DNA of 64,000 bases, from the NCBI GenBank assembly GCA_022264855.1, contig JABYQU010000001.1, positions 1,922,001-1,986,000 of the forward strand, written 5' to 3'. This stretch comes from Lenzites betulinus. Lineage: Eukaryota; Basidiomycota; Agaricomycetes; Polyporales; Polyporaceae. Under the pieces are notes generated by a model, which did no database searches, was not told where the DNA came from, and saw nothing but the letters and a program-made list of their open reading frames with translations. Below, one piece after another: positions 33,651 through 46,299 of this stretch; the stretch's first letter is position 1; each line of letters opens with the position of its first letter. A program made the translations under genes and the position numbers.

Positions 33651-36600
33651 ATGTCGCGATGTCCGCCACAGCTGCTAACACGCGGCAGCACAGCGTCGGC
33701 AGAGTCCACGCCACTCGACACACCATTCGAATATCTGCCTCTCCGCCATGGTAGCCATCGCAAGCCGGACGCTCAGGACGGCGTGCGCGTCCGCACGCCC
33801 TCGAACGGCAGTTCCGCCTTTTCTCGCAGTCGCATCCGGGCGGTGAACGTCGAGGACCATGTATACAACGAGGCCCCGGGAGAGCATGAGAGGCCGACGC
33901 CGGAGTCATACTTTGCGCTCCCGGCAAGACAGGCCGACCTCCCACCTGCACCCGCTCTTGGGCGGAGGGGCACCACAAAGGACCTCATAGGACGATTCGA
34001 GTCTATGGAGCGCAGCGCGAGCCCCAGCCGTGGTCCCAGCCCCAGTCCAGTCATCTGGGGGCGTGGTTCGGCGAACGACACGACCGACGTCGACGCCGAG
34101 CGCGAACGGGAGCTCGAGAGGGTGAGGATACGGGCGAAGGGCCGTTCGCCCATCCGCCAGTCCTTCCGGAACCTCCTCTCTGTATTCAAGAAGACCAAAC
34201 CTGGCGCCGCTGCGGAGGTGAAAGCACCCGCTCGCGCTCTTCCTGGGACGCGCTACAAAGCGGAGAGTCCGTCCCCTACTCCGGCTCAAGCGCCGACGTT
34301 CCCAAAGCCCTCGCTTACATTGCAGATCCCCACCCACGCGCACCCTGGCCAGCGCACACTCATGCCAGACCTCGCGCAGACGGACCCGCGCAACTGCGTC
34401 TCGCCCGTTTCCGCGCATACCGGAAAGCAAGGGCCGCTCCTCCACCTCACGCGCGTCGCTTCCTCATCCCCATCCTCGCCAGCACCAGAAATGCCCCCAG
34501 TGTGGCTCGCATGCGCGGCTCAGCTGCACACGACGCACATCCTGATCTCATGGCAGACGGCGGGGGGAAACCCCGCGAGTCGGCTCGTGCCGTTCGCGGC
34601 GTGCGCGGACGTGCGCTCCCTCGCATTGGGCGAGCTCTCGGACGACGAGCGCGCTCTTCTCCCAGCGACGGGAGGGCGGGGAGAGCTGAAAGTGTTTGAG
34701 CTGCAATTCGAGGGACGGGCGCGGGAACGATTCGCGGCGGAAGGTGTCGCGGAGCGCGCGGGGTGGGTGAGTGCGATTTGGTGAGTGCGCGTTTTGTAGT
34801 GGTGACCGTGGTTCTGGCGCTGAAACACAAATGTCTATAGGGATGCGGTGCTCCTCGCACAGGAGAACAGGGTGCTGTCGCCTGCGGCCGAAAGCGTGTA
34901 CGCCTCGTCGATAATGAGCGGGATCGAAGCACCCGACCCACATCCTCTACGCCCAGTCGTGCGAGAGAAGTCAGACGACGTATACCTCCCAACTCCCTGC
35001 AGGGTATCCCAAATATCGACCGTGAGCGCGGAGCGCGCCCTGCCGGCCCTACCCCCGATTAATGACACTCCCACCGAGCGGCCCACGCTTCCCCGCCTCA
35101 ACCTGCGCGACCTGCCTCCCATCGCGGCCCGCGCACCGTCCCTGCCAGGTGGCCTCTCTCCGCTCCCCGCGCCACCCGCGACGCCGACGAGCGTCCGCGG
35201 CGCATTCCTCTCACTCCCCGACAGCCCCGCGCGCACGCAAAGCCCATCTATTCGAAATCTCGACCGGCGCTCGGTCGTCAAGCAGCGGCTTGCGCAGATC
35301 GAGTCCGCGAGGCCGGGCAGCAACACTAGCAGTCCGGTTTCCCCGTCGACGCGCCGCTGGGAACTGCGGGACGGGGGCCCGATGGCGCGCGGGGAGTCGA
35401 GCACTGCGGGGTCGATTTTGAACTCGTATATGCGCGCGGAGACCGTCATTAGGGGTGAGCGATCGGAGACGGGTTCAGTTAGATCAACGGGCTCGGGGCG
35501 GTTGACGACGGCGCCTCCGACACCGATGGGCTCGCCACCCCCGAGGAACAGTCGGTTCAGCCAGCGGGATGCGGTGGTGCAAGGCCCGGAGCGTGCTGAT
35601 GGTTCCGGACTGCTTGCGCTGCCGAGACGGGAGGATGGGCTGTTCTCCCCTGGGTCGCGATATTCCGACGATGGAGGTGCGGGTGTCGAAAACGAGCCAG
35701 CCGGGGCTGCCTCTCAGATACGGACTGCGCTCCAGGCTCTCGCAGTACCGCTGCCACAGTCGACCGAGTCCATTGCACCCCCCGTGATTTCGTACCAGAA
35801 TATAGGACGAGACCGGAAGGGCGAACCAACTCTGGAGAAGATATGTGAAGGCGTCGACGCGCTGAGAGGGCGCTCCGCGACGGACAGCACGAACCTCGTG
35901 AATGTCCGGACGAAGGTGGACGAGGTGCTCTCCGAGGTGCGCCGTCTCCGGTCGTTGGAGGAGGAAGATGCTCCCAGGGCGGCTGTGACTGCGAAGCTGG
36001 ACGAGGTGCAGATGGATATCAAGGGCGACTTGACTAGGCTTCAAGGGACGCTTGAGGGTATAAGGAACACCGCCGGTGTCGCTGGCCAGCAGAGTGTGCA
36101 TCCGGACATAGGGGAACTGCATGAGAAACTAGACGGTCTGCTCCGGCTATGCCAAAGTCAAGGCGGGCAGCAAGGAGAGGGCGGAAACCCGGGAGCCCAC
36201 ATCGCGATAAACGAGGTGCGTGAGTATCTTCAATCTCCGGCCGCGTATGTTGACGGATCGGACGAACAGCTCGCGGAGGTGCTCGTATTGCTGAAGGACG
36301 CAGAGGAGCAGCGAGTCACGCAGATGGAACAACAGACCGACAGCATCCGTTATCTCAATGAGCTGAACTCCGTCAGTTAACCCCTTCAATTTGCGTTATG
36401 ACTGTTCCGTACTCAACACTTTCGCAGTGGCTTGAAGCGTTCGTCAAGCATGGGACCTCTCAGATCGAGGGTGTCGCAGCTGGTGTCCAGCAGCTTTGCC
36501 AAGAGCTAGGGCCAGTTCAAGGCTCGCAGGTTGTCGGAGCAGATGGCGAGACGCCAGCCCAAGGGAATCTTCTGTCAGACATACGAAGACTCTTGGTCCA

Positions 36601-37382
36601 GCACCAGGAACGCGAGGAGAATGCCGTAACGTTAAATTCGTCTGTGAATGGCCTTGTAGCGGCCGTGCAGGAGGACATGCGCCGGAATGCCGAGGCGCGT
36701 AACCTGCTCAGTGAGTCTCATTATGCGCTTTTATTTGGCGTGCATACTCATGTACTGGGCAGCGACCGAGTCTGTGGTTGGCATGATCGACCGCCAGCGG
36801 CAAGACCAAGAGCGGATGCTAAGAACGCTGGCAACAGGTATGCACTTGTCCTACACTCGGTCGACTTTTAGCTGACTAGGTTTAGAACTGTCAAATGACA
36901 TACGCGGCGAACGGTTACGGTTTGTGGAAGCTATGAAGGAGGCCACCGCGATCAACGTACAGAGTACGTGCACGGTACTTCTCGGTTATATTCGCTGATG
37001 CTGAGGAAAGGCGCTCCAGTCCACGTAGAAGAGTTCAAGAAAGAGCTCACCAGAGAAGTCATGCTCATGACTCAGGAAGTAACACGCCTGCAGAGGGAGC
37101 GGCAGGGCCTCGAACAGCAGATCTCGGACCTGTTCGCGTTCTATGCGAAACAGAAGCAGGCCGGAAAGGTCAGCATGACAATGTCGCGTTTACGGCTATA
37201 GCGGATAACTTACTATGTTTCAGGTCATAGATGGAGGACGTATGCCCCTGCAGGCCCCGCCCATCCAAATAGGCCAACAGGGCCTGGCACCTGTGATGCC
37301 AGGAAGTATCATGCCCTCTCAGTCCGCTATGTATCGTCGTCCGCTTCCTAGCCCTGCACCTAGCCCGACGCGTTCCCGTTAG
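33651..37382 (+). CDS. Large PH-like and coiled-coil protein, function unknown
   Basis: Seven exons: 33651..34780, 34841..36371, 36428..36710, 36763..36837, 36886..36963, 37020..37168 and 37224..37382; 1134 residues with phases closed. The N-terminal 280 residues are disordered and basic. A PH-like segment spans roughly 290-385 (VWLACAAQLHTTHILISW through LKVFELQFEGRAR, ending AGWVSAIWDAV, the typical closing helix). A long Ser/Pro/Arg-rich middle follows. The C-terminal third is helical: several amphipathic stretches (VRTKVDEVLSEVRRL, LDEVQMDIKGDLTRLQGTL, LLVQHQEREENAV) and a final coiled coil (EEFKKELTREVMLMTQEVTR onward). A cytoskeletal or membrane-scaffold role is only inference. Confidence 0.88.
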
Positions 37383-37615
37383 TCTCTCCTGCTACAATTG
37401 CTCCCTGTATTGTCGCTGTGGAATATTATCCGACTTTCTCAAATATTGACGGTTGGCGTGGTGGCCCGGTGTAAGGCTCGGAACGAATTAGACGCCCGAT
37501 GTGCGCAAGACAGTGGCACGTGCCCTTAGGCGACCCGGCATCCGCCGCCGTCGGGCGGACGGACAACGCAAAGGACTGCTCGCCGTCGCGCTCATCCCGT
37601 TCTGCCACAAAAGTT

Positions 37616-38280
37616 ATGTCTGCGCTTCGTCTCGTCACCTCTGTTGCTCGGAGAGCACCCAGGAACTTCGCCCTCGGCAGGCGAGGCTATGCTGAGGCAG
37701 CGGACAAGATCAGCTTGTCGCTTGTCCTCCCTCACCAGGTTTGTGCCAGCAACAGTCTCCCCGCAGGCCCATAATGACTAGGATGCAGGCCATCTTCACC
37801 TCCGCCGAGGTCGTCCAAGTAAACGTTGCCGCGGCATCTGGAGACATGGGTATCCTCGCAAACCACGCGCCCACAATTGAGGCTCTTCGTCCCGGTGTCG
37901 TTGAGGTCATCGAGGCCGGCAGCCAGTCGAAAAAGTGGTTCGGTGAGTAAAGCCTCATTGTACCGCTGCAAGCCCAATATTCATGATTCGTGTACTTGGT
38001 AGTGTCTGGCGGGTTCGCGACTGTCCACCCCAACAACAAGCTCACGATCAACGCGGTGGAAGCTGCTCCTCTTGAGGCTTTCTCGGCAGAGGTGATGCCT
38101 TCTCTTAGATGATGCAACCTTTCCGTTTACTGACCACCTGACCACTACATGAAGGCCGTCCGTGCTAACCTCCAGGAGGCGTTGAAGGTCGTTGCTGGTA
38201 ACGGCGCGGAGGAGGACAAGGTGGAGGCTCGCATTGAGGCGGATGTGTACGAGGCTCTGCAGCATGCTCTTTCCAAGTAA
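37616..38280 (+). CDS. ATP16: Mitochondrial ATP synthase subunit delta (F1 central stalk)
   Basis: Four exons: 37616..37738, 37789..37942, 38003..38091 and 38155..38280; 163 residues. This is the fungal delta subunit, equivalent to bacterial epsilon, which forms the foot of the F1 rotor with gamma and subunit epsilon. A basic mitochondrial presequence (MSALRLVTSVARRAPRNFAL) precedes the mature protein (KISLSLVLPHQAIFTSAEVV). The beta-sandwich landmarks MGILANHAPTIEALRPGVVE and VSGGFATVHPNNKLTINAVE are followed by the C-terminal helical hairpin. Length agrees with the family. Confidence 0.97.
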
Positions 38281-39015
38281 AGTAGTTCGCTGTCTAGCTC
38301 CATAGCGTACATTAGAGTTTTGGACTACACCACGCATTCCCCTGCAACTTCCCTTCGGACCTAGGGCTGGACTTAACAGAAGCTTCACCCTACGCAGTCG
38401 CGATGCGCTGTTCCGAGTCAGGCCTAGGGAGTCTCTTGGGACGTTTGTGAAAGGTCATATTGCCATTACCTACCACCCTGCAGGCATACTAGGTCATCGT
38501 ACGGTCGGCGCTGTCCACAGCGTATTCCTGACACGGGGCGTGAAAGCGCGCGGCGGCGAAGTGCCAGGGCTCCGCCTTCTTCTCCGTTCCACCATGTCTT
38601 CTGCGCGATCATCACGTTGCAAGTGTGAATCCGAATGCGTAGAACCCGCAAGGAACTACCCTGAAGCGTGAACACATTCGGTGCCTTTATATATCGTGCC
38701 GTAGAACTTGCAGCCACTCTTGCTGGCTCCGTTCTCATCGCTCTTGGCGCTCATACTCTGCACCAGACTCTAGTGTGCATCAGTCTCTCTCTACACGGGG
38801 GTGGGGGTGGGGGTGGGTGTCCAGTACGTCTAGTTTTGAGCGTGGTAAAACAATATTGCGAGTGCGGCATAGCGTCGAAGGTCGCAAGCCGGGGCTACCG
38901 CAGTGCGAATAAAGCGTGATATTCCACCTACAACCTCCGAGCCCAGCCCACTTTCTCACAAGACCATCATCACCTTCGCCCCCACATCTCGCCATTCTAC
39001 CAGAGCAAGACCGGG
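38281..39015. other. Intergenic stretch with G-quadruplex motif
   Basis: Upstream region of the AlkB-like gene. Apart from the G-run motif at 38797 it has no supported gene. A 74-codon frame at 38447 lacks any family feature. Confidence 0.5.
38797..38817 (+). other. G-quadruplex-forming motif
   Basis: Four G runs (5, 5, 5 and 3) are separated by single T residues, which fits the strictest G4 pattern. It lies about 200 nt before the start codon of the AlkB-like gene on its coding strand, in the promoter or 5' leader. Confidence 0.7.
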
Positions 39016-42000
39016 ATGAGGACTCCTACGTCCTGGTGGGACAAGGCTCTCCTTGAGGAGGATCCATTTGCATCTATCTTTCTTGTTCGCAAGTTCTCCC
39101 GCGGCCGTAGAAACGATAATTGGATCAAGGAGCTCGTTCAAGATATCCAGGGTAATCCCGTGGTATGTGTGTTCCACCAAGAAGATTATTATGATGTTGA
39201 CGCTAATTTCACAATGATGGGGCGTAGCAACTCGCTTCAGCTACGCAGTGGATAGCGTATGCGTTCGCACCAGAAGGCAATCCAACACAAGCTGCGGGCC
39301 GCCTACCAGGCGCGAAGAAAGTGCGCGGATTGTTGGACTTCGTCGAAGTCTTCGTTCGCTTCTATTGGTCGTGGTACAATATCGACGATAGGGCTGCGTT
39401 GGCAACTGTGAACCAGCAGCGCAAGCTACGAGGCTTTGGTACTCTCCTGGTTCCTCCAAAGCTCAATGTCGAGAACGGCGGTCCGGGTAGCAATAACGCT
39501 GCCGCAACAGAGTATTCCCCAGCTGCCGAGCCGGTCCAAACATCTGCTTGCCGGAGCACGTTGGCGCCACAAGGTCCATCAGCCCTCGAAGATGAGCCCA
39601 ACGTCAGCCGCAGGGTTCGTGACGTTGCTCAAGTGGATGTGGGGACTTCGTCTTCCCAAGGACAGAATGACATGGCTCGTATGATTGAGCTTAGGACATC
39701 GCATGATGTAGCGACCGAAACCAGCGGAGCTACGGCTCCGACCGAGGACAGTGAAGCAATGGCTTTGACTACAGATGAGGACTGTCTGACTCAGTCCGCC
39801 CTAACCCCTCAGGTAGTTTTCTTGGTCTCCTTGATACCGCCGACTTACTTAATATATGTACTAGTTGAGCCTCGATCCAAACGCTCCCTGCCAACCCCAG
39901 CAGCCTATCGCCCAGCCTCCCTTGTCCGCTAATGGAGGCCCATCGGACGTGGTCAGAACCGAGATATCTCCTCCTCCAGCTAGGGCTAGCCACCACGGAA
40001 AGAAGAAGGCTCGCACGGAGAGGCCCGCGGAAAAGCTTCGCCAACGCATCCCGAGGAAAGCCACGAACATCGAACGCCTCTCATCGCTCGCAAAGGGCGA
40101 GTTCGCGTACCACGAGAAACTTAAGCGCGGTCATCTGGACGACATGGATTTTGAGCATCCCGCAGAGACAGAAAAAGCACATACACAGGACGAGACTGTC
40201 TCCCATAGGAAGAAGAAGCCGAAGAAGTCGAAAGCATCGTCGCTAGTTCCCGAATCTTCTGGCCCAGCTACGTCTCTGCCAGCTTCCACAGCTGCTACGG
40301 CTTCGGTGGGCCCTGGAAATGTCGCCGCTCACATTTCAGCCACCATCGAGGGCGGTATGGATATATCCGGAGAGAAGCCTCTTCGCGATAATCTCCCCAA
40401 GCGGAGCAAGAAGAGCAAGACGCCAACGGCGCGCAAGAAGCTGGTGGCGCCCGACGATATCTCGCGTCCGTCTAAACGTCAGCGAACCTCAGAAGACGGG
40501 CCTGATGCCTTCAGTGCCTTGATCACCGCGATGCGTCATTCTCGTTCATCGGCGCAGAAAGGAGCCCAGGATATGTCAAGAGCAACGTCCGCTCCGGCGG
40601 GAATAAACCCTGCTCCCCCCGTTGTCAATGAACGCAAGCGCTGCCGTTCCGCACCTGGCGTTGCCACAGAAAGCGACATGCATCCGGAGATATCACGCAA
40701 AGTCGCGAAGCTCCCGCAGAGGAGGTCACTTCGTAAGCGGCTGACAGACACCGCGCCTCCCGTGCCTCCTGCGGAAGTGCTAGGCATCCCAGCGAACCTA
40801 GAGGAAGAAGACCGGATCATTCGACATATCGCGACAGAGGCTTTGCTAGATATGCACAACCAGCCGAGAACAACGGACGAATGGGCAGATGACACAGGAG
40901 CTCAAGATGACCCACCAAGCTCAGATGACGAAGAGGACGTCCCACTGAGCGTGGCACTGACACAGAAAGGCCATGTTACAAATGCTCCGAGGAATGCCCC
41001 GAGCCCTAGCGGAGAAGTGCCAGTCAGCGCGACCTTGGCTCCCAAAGATTCTGGCCCTAGTCATATGCGTACCTCTGAGACTGCTGCCTCGCTATCCTCC
41101 AGCCGGCTGGCGCCCTTCGACCACGATGCACCTGCAAGTGCCCCTCCCTTCGCTATCCGCGACGATCTACACCTTGGTCCTGGCTGTATGCCTTTCCCTG
41201 AGGATTACCACCCGGCGCCCTCCTTGGTTGGCCCGGCGTCCTTTAACCAGAACCCCCTTCCTTTTGCCACCTGCGACGCTCTTCCTTCCGCAATGCTCCC
41301 ACGTCCAGCTCCTGCGTCGGACCCCAAGCCAGCCCCCCCACCACTGCTTGCCAAGAAGCGCCTTGCCACACAGCCGATCATATGGGCAGAGGTAGGTCCT
41401 TGGCTGTTAGGATCTATATACAGCGCTCTTGACCTTGATCGCGTTCCTAGTCACGGCAAGAAGTATGCGAGTCCTTCGACTGGTTTAGAAGTTATCAAGG
41501 AGGTGTCTACTTCAACAACGACATGGTCAAGGGCTATCTCCTCAGCGCATTTTCGTCGAGGTGAGTGGCATGCCAGCCAGTTCCACGTCGGCAGCCACTC
41601 TGATCCAGGACCAGCCGTGACATCTTCGCTCGGGATGGTCGTCTCATAATATCCCATGGGTTAGTACATATACTTCTGACACCTCTGCTGGGACATAACA
41701 ACTTACATGTACCTCACCGACAGCGGAGGGAAAGCCGAGAGTACTTACAGTAAGAATGGTCAAGCTGGAGTCAAAGAGGCGGACGATCAACGTGAAGAGG
41801 ACAAATCCGTACGCGCCCTGCTGCGAACATATCAAATGGGGCGGCCACTAGTGCTCATCATCGACGATCGATACGCCCTGTTCCCATACGACCTCGCGGA
41901 GAAGGGCTACACGTATGTCGTGCTTGGGTTCTATCACATCGCTCATGCTTGGGGTGAGTCCTTCCGGCCCCTGTTCACCAAGTTATATCGCCTTCATCTT

Positions 42001-43877
42001 CGATCCCCATAGCCGAGCGCCAGGCCTCCGGGAACGGGAAAGGCTACGTGGTCCGGTACAAGTTCGCCTTCGAATGGTGCCAGAAGCAGCCCGAGCCATG
42101 GTGGCTTCGTTCCCCCACCGGGGAGGTTCCGTGAGTGTTACCCCACGAAATGATAGCGTGTTACCATCTCACGTCCTGGCAGTCCCGACAAGACGTTTTT
42201 ACCTGCGGGAACTTTCATGTGCCCGACGTGCATGAAAGAATCCCCACTCGTATACGAAGAGGCGTGGATGTGCCTGCAGCCGCATTGCCCCGCTTTCTGG
42301 ACCCTGATCGACGGGACTCGCCCGTCTGAAAATCTCACGTACATCGAGAGATTCCTCAATTCTTCCTTCCGCTGCAATCACGAAACATTGGAAGACATTG
42401 CGCCGCTTCCACCCGCGATCGGGGCGGCTGACGGCGTGATCACTAGTCGTCGATTCTGTAAAGGCTGGCATTGCAAGACTTGCGGACGCCTATCGTGCCG
42501 GTATGATGTGTTCCTATGTCCGGCAAGACTATAGACTGACCCTTCGTAGGTACAAGTGGGAGCATTGGGAATGCAAGAGCTGTGGGGTAAGCGCCCCTTG
42601 CCAGATTTCGCGTCGTCTGTACGCTTACGGTAGTCGAAGACTACGCTGCAAGTCTCCGGAAAAACAAGAGTTCCCAACGAGTTCTGGGGTCAGACAAATC
42701 CAGATTTCATGCATCACAAGCTGTCTGCGGACTCAGGTATGGCTTTTAAACATTGATCTTCGGGAAGGGGATCAGCACCAACAACGTCCCCGGTGCACAG
42801 GCATCATCGTCTCGCAAATGCGTATGTACAGGACGGGGAATGGATTCAGTCACTACCACGTCTACACACTTCCGCATAATCGGTGAGTCTTACTATCGTT
42901 GTATTGTGACGAACAGAGCTTACACGCACATCGTTAGAGGTCATATCTATCTCATTCTTGGGAGGAAGATCGTCAACCAGACTGCAGACGAGATATTCCA
43001 GGAGTATCAGGAACAGGCAGGTTCAGGAGAGCTGCGCTTCAGAAGATGGCCGCTGAGAAGTGTCAGTACAATCTGATTGCGTGAAATTCTGCAATCCTAG
43101 CTGATACATGCGAACATAGCATCAGTGCCGCGGAACCCTACTCACGAACTACTTCTCGCAAAACAGTGAGTTGCATCACGTCTCCTCCAGTACGAGTGCT
43201 CATGTCGATGTTCTAGCTGGGGAACCTTATCAGGTGCGGCTTGTTCATGGATCAGAGTGTAAATGGTGTTGATGGAGGTGTTCCAGTACGTTGGCGGGAC
43301 GGCGAACACCGTGCCCTTCGAAGGCGCACCCTCTGCCGTCGTCAAGGCTCGCGACCTGATCCAAGCCCGCATGACCAGCGTGATTCAGGCAGAGCGTCAG
43401 CCATACCATTTCAACGAGGTGCTCAGCGCCGCATACATGGAGAAGCAAAAGATGGCGGTGCGTGGTGCTGCCGGTGGCTGCAGTAGCGTTACTTTGACGC
43501 GTCCCGAGTAGTTCCATAGCGATGCGGAGCGCGGCCTAGGTCCACGCGTAGCTTCGCTGTCCCTCGGGTCCTCTGCATATATGCACTTCCGAGTGCTCAA
43601 GAAGTTCCGGGACGACAAGAGCTCCGGTGCGAGCCAGAACGTTTTGACCCTCTTTCTACGTCATGTGCGTTGTCCCCGACATATCATCAGCGAGGACTAT
43701 CGCTCACCTGGCATATCAGGGCGATATCTTGATCATGGACGGCGCCGCCATCCAGGAGTACTACGAGTGAGTGCCGATACTTCCTCATGGCGGAGACAGC
43801 TAACCGCCCCAAGACATACCGTTGTACCGCTGAACTTCCGCATCGCGGCTACGGCTCGCTACATCGGTGCTCAGTAA
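39016..43877 (+). CDS. AlkB-like Fe(II)/2-oxoglutarate dioxygenase, multi-domain
   Basis: Eighteen exons (first 39016..39162, last 43814..43877) close in phase to 1309 residues. The N-terminal part (DNWIKELVQDIQGNPV, ATQWIAYAFAPEGN, FYWSWYNIDDRA) is followed by about 450 disordered, Lys/Arg/Pro-rich residues. A conserved block starts at SRQEVCESFDWFRSYQGG. Next come two likely zinc modules: MCPTCMKES with a second Cys pair MCLQPHC near 935, and CKGWHCKTCGRLSC with WECKSCG near 1005-1040. The dioxygenase domain has the Fe ligands HSD in FHSDAERGLGPRVASLSLGS and His in YYEHTVVPLNFRIAATAR, whose Arg residues would bind 2-oxoglutarate. All catalytic residues are present. Agaricomycetes carry related unnamed proteins (recollection). 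A nucleic-acid or protein demethylase role is inference. Confidence 0.9.
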
Positions 43878-44111
43878 TCTTTCTGGCACCAAGACTTCTC
43901 GCTGTATACCTATCTCTTGGCCTGTTCTGCTGTCATTCTTGCTGTGTAGAATCACGCTGTCCTATTGTTCTGCTTGTCGACAATCTCCTTCGCAATTCCC
44001 TACTTTGTTATATAGCTCAGTTATTCTCACCATCCGCGTTCGCCCGGGCTTCTATGCATATGTCTTGATTCTGTACATGTACGATTAATGCTTCCCTCTT
44101 ACACATCGCTT

Positions 44112-46012
44112 TCAATGCTGCTCTCCCCCCGTACTACTGTCTTGATCATTTTTCTTGAACCCCTGGAAATACTTTTCGCGGAAGTCTTTGTGCGCCGGAA
44201 CGTGCGCCTCGATATTCTCTGTGACTGCATGTGCAGGATCAAATGATGGTGGTGGATACATCTCGGTTGTCGTCTTCCTGATCGTGATAAGCTGTAACGA
44301 GAGTTCAGCAGCAGGTCAACGACGCGATGTAGGCTGGCTCACTCTTCGACCCCAAGAGCCGAAGTCTTGCAGCGAGTTCGCGACAAGCTCCATCCCGTCG
44401 CAGAGCATCGCCTCCACATCGACCTCCTTGTACTCTTCCGTCACCGTGGGCAGGAAGAATACCAGGCGTCCGCGAGGCCTGAGCATGTACCGTGCTAGCA
44501 GGACCAAGTCGCGTGCCAGTTCGGAAAGCTCGTAGGGACGTGTTGGAGGGATATACGGCTGGGGGTCATCACTAGTGCGTAATGCAGAAGAATAAGGGCT
44601 CTGCATGCAAACGATGGGGGAAAATTACTGACGGGCGAGGGACATGTACCAGAGGAGGGCCTTCAGGGGCAGATTTTGGGTTCTTTCGTCCTAACCGCTT
44701 CGCTCCCGCACGTACGCCATCTACAGCCGTAAAGTCTTATGATCACAGTGCTCATCGTCTTGGTGACTCACATGGTGGGTCGGTGACGATCGCGTCAAAC
44801 AGCTCGCCGCATCGCCATGGATTTTGGGTAACGTCAAATGTGCAGAGGTCCATGATACGGCTCGCAACGCCATATTGGGTTGCAGCACGAATGATGCCAG
44901 GCTGTTTGGCTGTGAAGTTATGAGGCCATTGAACTGTTAAAGGCCAAGGGTATCCGCTCACCCTTTCCTCGCATCTGCCGACCATCGATATCTGACCCAA
45001 AGAAGAAGGCCCCAAAGTGTGCGGCCGTCTACGACGCTTAGCATGGTACTCCTACTACTCGCAAGGACCAAGCTCACGTATGCCATGCTTCCCGTGCCAA
45101 CAAAAGGGTCATATATCAGCTTTCCTGGAGCTGCCTAGGATATGTTTTAGTCGCTTATCCTCAGTGCACACATCACACCGGGAACCACACCAGTGTTTGG
45201 TTCGCCATGAGAAGCGAAATCTCCGCTTCCATGCTGGTGTTCCCATAGTAGACGCGTTTTTTCACGTCAAAAGTCTTGACCAATGGGCGGGCAGACCCCG
45301 TCTCTATCTACGCATCGGTTAGGTGAGCAGTGTTTATTTCTGACAGTCAGCGCCCGACGCACCAATCTGCCGAACCAGACTTCTTCGAAATCTCCGTCAC
45401 CCTCATCTTTCGGACGGGTTGTACCATGCTTGTCCCTATCTACGGCGGATATCAGCTGTTTTCTGGCGGCAATGCCTTTGCATCAACTTACACTCCTCGT
45501 AACAGACTAGCGTAACTTCTGGGTTCTTCATGTCGATCTTCCCTTGCCAGTCCATATACTCGAAGCTCTCCATGACGTCTTTTTGGCGCCACTGAGGTAT
45601 AGTGTGGTTGAATGCTGTGACTAGGAACTTGAACGACGTGTCTGCGACGTATCTTTCCCACCGTCGTGCACAAGACCGGTTGCGTAAATGCAACTCATCG
45701 TAGGTCCTGCCTCTGGCGTAGAATTCGCACACGGATCTATGCAAAACTTCAGCACTGGATTGATATGATGCAGGCTTAGAGTTTCGTTTACCTGACGAGA
45801 ATGCACCGTCTAGCAAGTAACCTTGCGTGCTCTTCATCTGCGAGCTCGAGGACCATGAACGGACGGGCCGTAGCTTTTGTGTCCTCCGGGTCCTCGAAAA
45901 ATTTGATCTCGAAGCTATGTAGTTCCGCAACCGAGAGGAGCTCAGGAACACGGAATTCTTCGTGAACCTGAGCAAAAACAACGAGGTACTGGGTCAGCAT
46001 CTTGGTTTGCAT
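44112..46012 (-). CDS. TRM11: tRNA (guanine-N2-)-methyltransferase catalytic subunit
   Basis: Ten exons from 46012..45792 to 44291..44112, all phases closed, 480 residues (human TRMT11 has 463). With Trm112 it methylates G10 of tRNAs. The N-terminal THUMP-like part is recognisable (LTQYLVVFAQVHEEFRVPEL, FKFLVTAFNHTIPQ, TFDVKKRVYYGNTSMEAEIS). The Rossmann-fold methyltransferase has the SAM loop YDPFVGTGSMAY, the acidic strand FFFGSDIDGRQMRGK and the catalytic DAIVTDPPYGVRAGAKRLG. A C-terminal block PYELSELARDLVLLARYML ends the fold. A Met four codons downstream is an alternative start. The start codon is 288 bp from that of the divergent SWS1. Confidence 0.95.
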
Positions 46013-46299
46013 CTCGTGTGGGTGATCGAAGATGGGATGCAAGGAACGAGCGCGAGGTGGCTGTGGCGCGATCCGCGCTTCCGCTTTCGGTAACCCTACT
46101 GGACTTGGAATAGGCGTTGATGTTCGTGCTTGCGTCCTACGATATCCCGCGCACCACGAGGGGCGAAACGCTCTAAGGTGAGCTTTGGAGGAACGTGGAT
46201 AACGAACATTGACTGATGCACTTTGCAAGTTTGCGCGTATGCTACCAGTGCGCTGGGACTTGTGTCGTATTGTACCAGCACAGCTCACCCACTCAAGGC

